A stretch of DNA of 64,000 nucleotides, taken from positions 71,126-135,125 of the forward strand of contig NZ_VVIP01000038.1 in assembly GCF_009650435.1 (NCBI RefSeq), given 5' to 3'. Below are positions 26,232-34,223 of the stretch, piece by piece. The DNA is from Foetidibacter luteolus (GTDB lineage Bacteria; Bacteroidota; Bacteroidia; Chitinophagales; Chitinophagaceae). Both the position numbers and the translations under genes were made by a program. Each line of letters starts with the position of its first letter. Positions within the stretch are counted from its first letter, which is position 1. The notes under the pieces were generated by a model. That model was not told where the DNA came from and made no database searches. It saw only the letters and a program-made list of their open reading frames with translations.

Positions 26232-27779
26232 TTACTGGTAACCTGGGTTTTGCGGCCTCAGGTTTGGATTGTTCTGCATTTCTGAAGTGGGCAGGGGGAA
26301 CAACAAATGTTTCTCGGCCAGTACCGATGTGTTTTCAGGAAATTTATGTCCAACAAAATCATCAAAACCATTGGTTGATTCGTTGTACACTTTCTTTAAA
26401 CGCACCATATCAAACCAGGTAATGCCTTCGTAACACAGCTCGTGCCAGCGCTCTCTTAATACCGCGGTGCGGAAGCTTGCCTGGTTAAAAGTAGCAAGGC
26501 CCGGTGTAGTAAGTTCGGCCCTTGTGCGTATGGCATTAAGCGCATCCCATGCGGCCTGGTTAGGCGCGCCGGACTCGTTTTGTGCTTCAGCATACGTAAG
26601 CAATACCTGCGCATAGCGTATGTTAGGCCAGTTAAGGCTGCTTACAGCAGTGCCGGCAACACCTTCGGTACCGTTGGCTACTACATCAAAAAATTTGTAG
26701 AGGTAAGGTGCGGAGAGATCTTTTAAAGCGCCATTGCCACCATTGTAATAGGAAGTGTAAAAGAAACCCTGCCTGTCAACAGCACGAAGGTCTCCGGGTT
26801 CAAACGATTCGTAAAACGTAAGCGTAGGCACGTTGGAACCTATTTCTGTACCGTAAGCTGATACATCTTTAAAGTTGGGCAGCAATATACCCTGGTTGGG
26901 GTTATCAGCCACGCCGCCCAGGTATTGTAACTGGAAGATATGCTCGCCCCTGTTTTCGGTAGCGATATTGTGCAGGTCGAAATAATTGGCGAACAGGGAA
27001 AACTGGCCGCTTTGTATTACTTCGTAAGCTTTATCGGCAGCCATTTTGTAATACGCCGCGCCTTTGTTAACCGGCGCCCCTGCCATGGTAAGGTATACTT
27101 CTGCCAACTCGGCTTTAACGGCACCCAAAGAGGCCCGGCCGGTAGCGTCTGTCCAGGAAAGGCCGGAAGCTTCAGCATCCGTAAGATCGGCCACTATCAG
27201 GTTATATACAGAATCTATAGAAGACCTGCCAGGTGTTAACTGGGGTGAGTTAGCTTCAACAGGCTCTGTAATTAAAGGCACAGCGCCATAAAGCCTTACC
27301 AGGTAAAAGTAAGACCAGGCACGCAGGAATTTAGCTTCGCCCAGGATGCGTTTTTTCTGCGCTTCGTCCATAGGTGTAATACCTGGCACTTTTTGCAGCA
27401 CCAGGTTGGCCTGCGCAATTACGCTGTAAGCGCCGTTCCACCAGTTGCCAACAAACACATTATCGCCGTTGTAGGACAAGCCCAGCAGGTTGTTTAAATC
27501 TGTATTCTGCCCGGTTTCAGTTTTAGCTGTACCGGTAACCATTTCCAGCATGGAAAAGTTGTTGGCAAATATGCCTGCGCCACCGTTGATGAACCTTGTT
27601 TGCGCATACCCCGCAGCTATGGCTGCTTCGGCATGGGCCGGAATGGTATAATAAGTATCCGGCGAAAGATTTGACGGATCAACATCCTGCTCATCAAGCC
27701 ACTTGGTGCAGCCCGTTGCGGTAACCAGTATGGCGAAGAACAACAGCAGGTTTGTATAATTTATTTTTATCAATTTCAT
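26232..27779 (-). CDS. SusD/RagB-like outer-membrane nutrient-binding lipoprotein
   Basis: A 515-residue SusD-like lipoprotein. Signal with lipobox TATGC (lipidated C24), then the RagB/SusD N-terminal region KWLDEQDVDPSNLSPDTYY, repeated TPR-type helices (EAKFLRAWSYFYLVRLYGAVPLI is characteristic) and a C-terminal SusD domain ending MVRLKKVY...HLLFPLPTSEMQNNPNLRPQNPGYQ. It pairs with the SusC-like channel upstream (25-base gap) and would capture an oligosaccharide or peptide. No glycosidase adjoins, so its substrate stays open. Confidence 0.93.
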   Translation of the reverse strand: MKLIKINYTNLLLFFAILVTATGCTKWLDEQDVDPSNLSPDTYYTIPAHAEAAIAAGYAQTRFINGGAGIFANNFSMLEMVTGTAKTETGQNTDLNNLLGLSYNGDNVFVGNWWNGAYSVIAQANLVLQKVPGITPMDEAQKKRILGEAKFLRAWSYFYLVRLYGAVPLITEPVEANSPQLTPGRSSIDSVYNLIVADLTDAEASGLSWTDATGRASLGAVKAELAEVYLTMAGAPVNKGAAYYKMAADKAYEVIQSGQFSLFANYFDLHNIATENRGEHIFQLQYLGGVADNPNQGILLPNFKDVSAYGTEIGSNVPTLTFYESFEPGDLRAVDRQGFFYTSYYNGGNGALKDLSAPYLYKFFDVVANGTEGVAGTAVSSLNWPNIRYAQVLLTYAEAQNESGAPNQAAWDALNAIRTRAELTTPGLATFNQASFRTAVLRERWHELCYEGITWFDMVRLKKVYNESTNGFDDFVGHKFPENTSVLAEKHLLFPLPTSEMQNNPNLRPQNPGYQ

Positions 27780-27804
27780 AACTCGTTCTTTTTTTGGTAA
27801 ATAA

Positions 27805-30800
27805 TTACAGACCTACGTTTACGCCCAGCCTGAAAGTAGTAGGCTTGGGATAATCAAAAAATGTCTGGCCCTGTGCAAATGCGTTGCTGTAAGTGGTTAC
27901 TTCAGGATCGTTGCCGTTATAACCGGTAACCAGGAAGAAGTTTTGAACAGAAGCATAGAACCTTAACCTGCTCAGGTGCAATTTTTTAACTGCATCCGAT
28001 GTTAAGGAGTAGCTAAGCAACAGGTTTCTGCCGCGCAGGAAAGAACCATCTTCCACCCAATGGCTGTCAACGTTGGTAACATAACCGGCCCTGGTATCAC
28101 GAATGGCGGCAATCATGGTATTGTCGTTCCCTTTGGCGGGATCCCATGCATCCAGCACGGTATTGTAGCTATTGGCAATGCCGGTGCGGTCTTCGCCGGA
28201 GTGGAGGGACTGGTTAAGCACATCGTTGCCATACATATACTGCAGCTCAATCAGAAGATCCCACTGTTTGTAGCGGAAGTTGTTTACAAAGCTTCCCCAG
28301 CCATCTGGGTTACCGTTACCGATGATCATACGGTCCGCATCGTTGATGGCATAATCTCCGTTGAGGTCAAGATATTTCAAGTCGCCGGGCAGAATGGGCT
28401 TACCACCGCGATAGCTGGCAAATTTGGCAGCTTCGTTCTTGTCGGCTTCTGTCCATACACCCAGGCGCCTGAGGCCCCAGAAAGAGCCTACAGGATCTCC
28501 TACCCTGATGATACCTGTATTGGACAGGAAGTTGGGGTTGCCGGAGAAGATAGGTGCAGGAGTTGCCAAAGACAATACCTTATTCCTGTTCATGGAAATG
28601 TTAAACGTAGTTGACCAGGTGAAGTCCTTACCGCTGATGTTTTGCGTGTTAAGCGTTAACTCAATACCCTTGTTTTCCATGCTGCCTATGTTGCGGAAGA
28701 TGGAGCCGTAACCGCTGGAACGTGGCACAGGGGCATCCAGCAACATATCAGTTGTTTTCCTGTAATACACGTCAGCTTCCAGGGAGATGCGGTTTTGCAG
28801 GAAACCTATTTCAACGCCTGCATCAAACTGCGCTGTTTTTTCCCACTTCAGGTTGTCGTTAGCCAGCCTGCCGGTACCGATGCCTGTAACCCTTGCGTTG
28901 TTAAAGATGGCGGTGTAAGAACCCAACTGGGCATCAGAACGGTAAGGTGCAATTTCTGAGTTACCGGTAAGGCCATAGCTTGTGCGTACCTTAAGGTTAG
29001 AAATTACCCTGCTGTCCCTCAGGAAATCTTCATCAGAAGCCCTCCATGCCAAAGCTGCTGACGGGAAGAATGCATACTTGTTGTTGGAACCAAATTTTGA
29101 TGAACCGTCTGCACGGCCTGTAACAGTAAGCAGGTATTTCTGGTTGAACGTATAATTAATCCTGCCGAAATAAGAATTAAAGCCAAAAGCACTCTTGCCG
29201 GAACCGCCGGGGTTTTGCTGGCTGCCTGCGCCTATGTTGTTGTACTGAAAATAATCAGTGGAGAAATTCTGGGAAGAAGCACTGATGTTGAAGTAGGTAG
29301 TGCCCTGCCATGAAAGACCTGCCAAACCGGTAAAGGAATGCTTGTCTGAAATCTTCTTGTTATAAGTAAAGTAGTTTTCAAAAGACCAGTAGTTTTCCTG
29401 GCTGTTGGATACAATGGCACGGCCACTCTGGTCGCGGGAAATCTGGTCAAGCGTACGGCCGTTGTACTCGTTGGTTGCACGGTTAACAAGGCTAACACCG
29501 GCCTGTGTCCTAAACTCAAGGTCTTTGGTGATTTTAGCTACGGCATAAAAGTTGGCCAGCGTTGTTTGCGTGGTAAGGATATACTTACGGTCTGTCAAGA
29601 TATGCACCGGGTTAGAGCCACCTTCAGCACCGGGATACTGGTAGTTTTCAGCCCATGTTCCGTCGGGGTATTTTACCGGCAGGAAGGGGAAAGCTTCGGT
29701 AATCATCCTAACAGAGTTAAGGCCGCCGGTACCTATGTCAACAATGTTTTCTTCCTGGTAGTTGTAAGCAAGGCTGCCGCCAATCTTCAGGAAATCGTTC
29801 ACTTTGCTGTCCATGGTAAAACGGGCAGAATATCTTTTAAGATAAGAATTGAGCAGCAGCCCATTCTCATCCCTGAAACCGAGGTAAGCGCCATAAGTAG
29901 TGTTTTCGTTACCGCCGGATATGCCCAACTGGTGGTTTTGAGAAAGTTTCTTTTGCGTGGAAGCTTCTACCCAGTCTGTATTGTACAGCGGGTTACCATT
30001 GGCATCAAACAGGTTGGGAAGGTTCTTTCTTTTTTCCCTGGGGTCAACAACGGAAGCATAATTACCGGCGGCCCAGCCTGCGGGGTCATATACTTTAATG
30101 TTGTCATAGGCCAGGTTTTCCGCAGCTATGTATTCCTGCGCATTCAGCATGTGTACCCTTGCAGGCCCGATGCGGTTGGTAAAGAAATCGCCATCGTAGG
30201 TGATCCTGGGCTTACCAGACCTGCCCTGCTTGGTAGTGATAAGCACCACACCGTTGGCGCCCCTGGCACCGTAGATAGCTGTAGCCGAGGCATCTTTTAA
30301 TATTTCGATGGATGCTATATCGCTGGGGTTAACGAAATCTATAGAGTTGCTGTTTTGAGATTGCGTACCGGTTGGAAGAAAAACACCATCAATAACATAT
30401 AAGGGGTTATTGGAAGAGTTGATAGAACTGAAACCGCGGATGCGGATATTGGTCTGACCACCGGGGCGGCCAGAGTTGGTGTTTATCTGAACACCTGCTA
30501 CACGGCCAGCCATAGACTCGTTAAGCGATGCAGAAGGACGCTCCTGCAACTGGGAAGCTTTAACCGTTCCTACGGAACCAGTAAGGTCTGACTTACGGGC
30601 TGTACCATAACCAATAACCACCACTTCATCCAGGGAGGCTGCAGATTCTTTAAGAGATACATTGATGCTGGTTTGGCTGCCAACAGTTAACTCCTGGTTG
30701 GCAAACCCTGTAAAAGAAAAAACAAGAACAGCCGTGGCGCCGGGAACCTGTATGCTGTACTTACCGTCTGCACCGGTTGCGGTGCCCGTGGTAGAGCCTT

Positions 30801-30933
30801 TAACGGTAACGCTTACACCGGCAAGGGGCGAAGCATCTTTATCGTTTGTAACGGTACCGGTAACCTGTACCTGTGCCATTACTTGTACACTAACCAAAAA
30901 CAACAGGATAGTGTATAGAAGTTTTTTGTTCAT
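27805..30933 (-). CDS. SusC/RagA-like TonB-linked outer-membrane transporter
   Basis: A 1042-residue SusC-type receptor. Signal peptide 1-20 (VQVMAQ), carboxypeptidase-regulatory-like beta-sandwich (about 22-97: VTGTVTNDKDASPLAGVSV...), TonB-box region LDEVVVIGYGTARKSDLTGSV, plug domain with RIRGFSSINSSNNPLYVIDG, then a 22-strand barrel ending TFRLGVNVGL. It takes up a polymer fragment bound by the adjacent SusD lipoprotein, driven by TonB-ExbBD. First gene of the pair; divergent from smpB with a 667-base gap that contains no regulatory gene (no anti-sigma or HTCS). Confidence 0.95.
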   Translation of the reverse strand: MNKKLLYTILLFLVSVQVMAQVQVTGTVTNDKDASPLAGVSVTVKGSTTGTATGADGKYSIQVPGATAVLVFSFTGFANQELTVGSQTSINVSLKESAASLDEVVVIGYGTARKSDLTGSVGTVKASQLQERPSASLNESMAGRVAGVQINTNSGRPGGQTNIRIRGFSSINSSNNPLYVIDGVFLPTGTQSQNSNSIDFVNPSDIASIEILKDASATAIYGARGANGVVLITTKQGRSGKPRITYDGDFFTNRIGPARVHMLNAQEYIAAENLAYDNIKVYDPAGWAAGNYASVVDPREKRKNLPNLFDANGNPLYNTDWVEASTQKKLSQNHQLGISGGNENTTYGAYLGFRDENGLLLNSYLKRYSARFTMDSKVNDFLKIGGSLAYNYQEENIVDIGTGGLNSVRMITEAFPFLPVKYPDGTWAENYQYPGAEGGSNPVHILTDRKYILTTQTTLANFYAVAKITKDLEFRTQAGVSLVNRATNEYNGRTLDQISRDQSGRAIVSNSQENYWSFENYFTYNKKISDKHSFTGLAGLSWQGTTYFNISASSQNFSTDYFQYNNIGAGSQQNPGGSGKSAFGFNSYFGRINYTFNQKYLLTVTGRADGSSKFGSNNKYAFFPSAALAWRASDEDFLRDSRVISNLKVRTSYGLTGNSEIAPYRSDAQLGSYTAIFNNARVTGIGTGRLANDNLKWEKTAQFDAGVEIGFLQNRISLEADVYYRKTTDMLLDAPVPRSSGYGSIFRNIGSMENKGIELTLNTQNISGKDFTWSTTFNISMNRNKVLSLATPAPIFSGNPNFLSNTGIIRVGDPVGSFWGLRRLGVWTEADKNEAAKFASYRGGKPILPGDLKYLDLNGDYAINDADRMIIGNGNPDGWGSFVNNFRYKQWDLLIELQYMYGNDVLNQSLHSGEDRTGIANSYNTVLDAWDPAKGNDNTMIAAIRDTRAGYVTNVDSHWVEDGSFLRGRNLLLSYSLTSDAVKKLHLSRLRFYASVQNFFLVTGYNGNDPEVTTYSNAFAQGQTFFDYPKPTTFRLGVNVGL

Positions 30934-31360
30934 AGCAATGCTTTAGAAAGTTGGGAATGACTTATTATGTAAGAAGTTTCCGCAGCTTTAACAGCTACGG
31001 TTAAAACAATAGCAGCATCAGGGAGGAAGATATTTCTCCGGCAAAGGATAGCAAAAGAAGAAACCACGGAAAATTCTCCCGGGGCAGTTAGTTAAAGTCG
31101 GTTGCATTTAAGCGTCCGTTTTGTTTAGCAATCAGATTAGCACATACCTATATTGGCCGGCAATACAAGGCTCAATCGTTTTAGCAATGCATGCCTTAAA
31201 TAAAATTACCTGTTCATCTATTTTATTTTACTTACTGTTTACTACTTGATACCCGTGGGGAATGTTTTGATATGAAGGTTAAGCATCAGGGGCTAAAAGT
31301 ACAACTTTTGCATATAGAACAATAAATAAATAACAGATTTACTTTTGACCCACAGCTTTG

Positions 31361-31368
31361 TATTTTTG
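31361..31368 (+). promoter_or_regulatory. Candidate -7 box upstream of smpB
   Basis: TATTTTTG fits TAnnTTTG; a TTTTG lies 14 bases upstream, closer than the usual spacing. It is 233 bases from the smpB start, so a long leader would be needed. Weak. Confidence 0.25.
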
Positions 31369-31475
31369 CAGGCTTTCCACAGCATGCATTATTGATAACA
31401 CATGAGTTGATAAGCTGTATAACTATATGACGAATGCTGAAGGATGTGAGATGTGTTGTGGCGTAAAGAGATGCA

Positions 31476-31540
31476 GTACAAGAGTGCGACGCAAGTAAAG
31501 CCCAATAGCAGTACCGGACCCCTGGCTCCAAAAAAAAAAT
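31476..31540 (+). repeat. Dispersed repeat A, GCGACGC variant (copy 7)
   Basis: AGTACAAGAGTGCGACGCAA at the 5' end and GGACCCCTGGCTCCAAAAAA at the 3' end, between a gatgt remnant and the smpB start. Confidence 0.75.
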
Positions 31541-31600
31541 GTTGCACTAAAGGCCAGTGATACACGCTTAAGGGACTATTGATTAAATGACTATTACATT

Positions 31601-32041
31601 ATGGCTAAAGAAATGAATAACAGGCAGGCCTGGTTTAATTATCACATAGAAGATAAATATGTGGCGGGCATTGTATTGATGGGTACAGAAGTAAAATCTA
31701 TACGCGAAGGCAAGCTTAGCTTTAATGACGCATTTTGCCTTTTTGACAAAGGCGAGCTTTGGGTACGTGGCCTGTACATTGCTGAATATGCTTTGGGCAC
31801 AGCCAACAACCATATTGCCGTGCACGACAGGAAGCTGCTGCTTGGCAAAAGGGAACTGAAAAAATTACAAACAGCACTTAAAGAAAAGGGCCTTACCATC
31901 ATACCACTGCGGGTGTTTTTTAATGAAAAAAGCCTGGTAAAAATTGAGATTGGCCTTGCTAAAGGCAAAAAACTGCACGACAAACGGGAAACCATAAAAC
32001 AACGAGACACTGAAAAAGAAATTAAGCGTTACCTGAAATAA
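31601..32041 (+). CDS. smpB: SsrA-binding protein SmpB
   Basis: A 146-residue SmpB, partner of tmRNA in rescuing stalled ribosomes. NRQAWFNYHIEDKYVAGIVLMGTEVKSIREGKLSF, NNHIAVHDRKLLLGKRELKKL, IPLRVFFNEKSLVKIEIGLAKGKKLHDKRETIKQRD and the basic C-terminal tail are all present and complete. No tmRNA gene was seen in the neighbourhood. Confidence 0.95.
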   Translation: MAKEMNNRQAWFNYHIEDKYVAGIVLMGTEVKSIREGKLSFNDAFCLFDKGELWVRGLYIAEYALGTANNHIAVHDRKLLLGKRELKKLQTALKEKGLTIIPLRVFFNEKSLVKIEIGLAKGKKLHDKRETIKQRDTEKEIKRYLK

Positions 32042-32117
32042 TTATGTGAACAAATCGTTGTTAATTATAACATGACTATAGCACGATAGTTGATATTTTT
32101 ACGCAAATCCAGCAGGA

Positions 32118-33059
32118 ATGAAGTTTTACCGGTTTTTTGTACTTACTACTCTGTTATTTTTTGCAAGCACAAGCATCTTCTCACAAAGCGTTACAGGAAA
32201 ATGGTATGGCATTGGCAACATAGCCATTGCAGGCGCCACCAACTCTTACCTGTGCGAATTTTTAATTACGCAAAAAGGCAACCGCGTAACAGGAGAGTTC
32301 AACTATTTCTTCAGAAACGGCTACTTCAGCAGCAAAATAACAGGCAGTTTCGATAATGGCTCCCGCATGCTGAAAATAAAAACCATCCCCATTTTATACC
32401 ACGGAAATAAAGACATAGCTATTGGTGTTGATTGCCTGATGGAAGGTGAATTTATATTGCGCATTTCTAAAGTAGAAACTATTTTATTAGGTAACTTTTC
32501 AGCCCCCGGCCTGCATAAGTTTACCTGCGCACCGCTGAACATTAAGTTTAACAAACTTAAAAAAGACGAACCCACACTTAAGGAAAGAATTGCAGCCAAA
32601 CCTTTGGAACTGGAGGAAGATCCTGTTGTTGAAAAAGACACTGTACAAATTACAGAACCAGTTAAACCTAAACCAGAAACAGTTACTGAAAAAGAAGTGA
32701 TAAGAAGGCGTGTAGATGTGGTGAAAGAACTTGAAGTAACAGATGATTCCGTTCGCCTTGATTTATATGATAACGCTGAATATGACCATGACTCCATCAG
32801 CCTTTTCTACAACAATAAACTTAAGATTTATAAAGAAGAGCTAAATACCCGCAAGCCTATTAGTTTTTATGTACAGGTTGACTCCATTGCCGAAAACAAC
32901 AAAGTGGTAATCTTTGCGGAGAACCTGGGCGAATTGCCACCCAATGCGGCACTGATGATAGTAACAGATTCCGAACACCGTTACGAAGTAAACATAAACA
33001 GTGACTATCTTAAAAACGGTGCGGTATTGTTGCGCAAGAAAAAGAAAAGCCGGAAATAA
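32118..33059 (+). CDS. Secreted hypothetical protein with a charged linker
   Basis: A 313-residue exported protein, not recognised. A signal peptide (1-23, ending IFSQ) is followed by a beta-rich N domain of about 130 residues (SVTGKWYGIGNIA..., NRVTGEFNYFFRNGYFSSKITG, lipocalin-like in pattern), an acidic/proline linker (160-205: PKPETVTEK) and a second domain of about 100 residues (DSVRLDLYDNAEYDHDSISLFYNNKL... to the basic end RKKKKSRK). Its last codons lie inside the terminator stem. It follows smpB by 76 bases on the same strand. Confidence 0.75.
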   Translation: MKFYRFFVLTTLLFFASTSIFSQSVTGKWYGIGNIAIAGATNSYLCEFLITQKGNRVTGEFNYFFRNGYFSSKITGSFDNGSRMLKIKTIPILYHGNKDIAIGVDCLMEGEFILRISKVETILLGNFSAPGLHKFTCAPLNIKFNKLKKDEPTLKERIAAKPLELEEDPVVEKDTVQITEPVKPKPETVTEKEVIRRRVDVVKELEVTDDSVRLDLYDNAEYDHDSISLFYNNKLKIYKEELNTRKPISFYVQVDSIAENNKVVIFAENLGELPPNAALMIVTDSEHRYEVNINSDYLKNGAVLLRKKKKSRK

Positions 33060-33074
33060 CATTCCGGCTTTAAG
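33046..33074 (+). terminator. Terminator overlapping the stop codon of the secreted protein
   Basis: Stem AAAGCCGGAA (33046-33055) / TTCCGGCTTT (33062-33071), loop of six bases containing the TAA stop (33057-33059). The coding sequence itself supplies the left arm. Only a short T-run (TTT, then AAG) follows, so efficiency is uncertain. Confidence 0.65.
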
Positions 33075-33138
33075 AACTTATTATTGAAACAAGAGCTACT
33101 GCCCTACCCTATTGATCTTTCTTTAGATACCAGCAACA

Positions 33139-33202
33139 GTTTTTCATGGCATCTTCGTTGCGTCGCAATCACTTCATCGTTCGGTTCGTTGGGCAACTTT
33201 TA
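33139..33202 (-). repeat. Dispersed repeat B (copy 8)
   Basis: TTTTTCATGGCATCTTCGTT, core GCGTCGC (33160-33166), ATCACTTCATCGTTCGGTTC, ending TTGGGCAACTTTT. Convergent gap between the secreted protein and the OmpA lipoprotein. Confidence 0.75.
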
Positions 33203-33220
33203 TGCGGGTATTAAACCCTC

Positions 33221-34030
33221 TTAAGAGCCAAGCAGTTTGTACAACTCATCCAGCTTGGGCGAAAGAATAATTTCTGTTCTCCTGTTTTTTGCACGGCCTT
33301 CAGGAGTTGAGTTAGACTCCACTGGGTCAAACTGGCTATGGCCTGATGCGATAATCCTTTCAGGATCTACCTGGTAAGTGGTTACCAATATCCTTACTAT
33401 GGAGGTAGCCCTGGCAGTACTTAATGCCCAGTTATCTTCGTAACGGCCGCGAATGGGAATAGAATCCGTATGGCCTTCAATGTTTACAGAAATATCCGGG
33501 TTAATATTCAATACTTCAGCCAGCTTGCTTAAAGCTTCCTTACCCTTTGGGTTAACCACCGCGCTACCGGAAGGGAACAGCAGGTTTTCACTTAAGCTTA
33601 CATATACTTTACCGTTCTTTTGTGTAACAGTTAATTCGTTAGAACTGAAACCGCTTAAAGCGTCGGCCATTTTCTTTCTTATCTCTTCTGATTTTACTTT
33701 CTGCTGATCAAGCAAGGCTTGCAATTGTTCCAGCTTTTTTTGCTGCTCCTTTAAAGCCTGCTGGCTGCTGTTAAGCCTGTTCTGCAACTGTGCCTGTGTA
33801 GTAGATGCTTCTTCTGAAAGTTTGGCGTTGGCAGATGTTAAGTCTTTAACCTTCTGCTCAAGCTGGGCTACATTACCCTCCAGGCCGGTTATTTTATTGG
33901 CCAGCATAGCGCTGTCGTTTTTAAGGTAACGCAACGCAATCTGTGAATCAAGATATTTTTTCTTTGATACACAACTTGCCAGCAACAGGGTACCTGCGAT
34001 GAATAACAAAGCAGAATTTCGCTTTTTCAT
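33221..34030 (-). CDS. OmpA-family lipoprotein with coiled coil
   Basis: A 269-residue lipoprotein: MKKRNSALLFIAGTLLLASC (lipobox LASC, C20), then a long heptad-rich coiled coil (about residues 35-115: LEQKVKDLTSANAKLSEEA, LEQLQALLDQQKVKS) and an OmpA-like peptidoglycan-binding domain (about 135-255) with NIEGHTDSIPIRGR, SGHSQFDP and GRAKNRRTEI. It probably tethers the outer membrane to peptidoglycan or serves a Pal/MotB-like role. The ATG at 34090 would add 20 residues before the lipobox and is rejected. Follows parC on the same strand. Confidence 0.9.
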   Translation of the reverse strand: MKKRNSALLFIAGTLLLASCVSKKKYLDSQIALRYLKNDSAMLANKITGLEGNVAQLEQKVKDLTSANAKLSEEASTTQAQLQNRLNSSQQALKEQQKKLEQLQALLDQQKVKSEEIRKKMADALSGFSSNELTVTQKNGKVYVSLSENLLFPSGSAVVNPKGKEALSKLAEVLNINPDISVNIEGHTDSIPIRGRYEDNWALSTARATSIVRILVTTYQVDPERIIASGHSQFDPVESNSTPEGRAKNRRTEIILSPKLDELYKLLGS

Positions 34031-34092
34031 GTATGGTTTTTTAATAGAATTGAAAAAATAATGCCAGAAAAAGTAAAAATGCAGGGGCATTT

Positions 34093-34167
34093 AAGTCATA
34101 AAGTCATTAGGTCAAAAGTTTTAGTTCACAAATATTAATGTACCATAACCTAATGACTCTATGACTT
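34093..34167. repeat. 19-bp inverted repeat and GACTTTCT tandems upstream of the OmpA gene
   Basis: AAGTCATAAAGTCATTAGG (34093-34111) and CCTAATGACTCTATGACTT (34149-34167) are complementary in 18 of 19 positions. Just beyond, TGACTTTCTTGACTTTCTGA and TGACTTACCTGACTCACC run to 34218. It lies between the parC stop and the OmpA start; possible terminator or repeat-derived structure. Confidence 0.6.
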
Positions 34168-34223
34168 TCTTGACTTTCTGACTATTTTGACTTTCTGACT
34201 TACCTGACTCACCTGACTTTTCT

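Larger units (their letters stand above)
30934..31600. other. Divergent gap between susC and smpB
   Basis: 667 bases without a credible gene. It presumably carries the susC promoter; I could not place a convincing one. A TATTTTTG box at 31361 and one repeat A copy (31476-31540) face smpB; a degenerate gatgt repeat lies at 31441-31456. Confidence 0.65.

Noticed and set aside
30934..31600. tmRNA gene beside smpB
   Set aside because: Searched for the acceptor-end TPsiC and tag-like reading frame; not seen.
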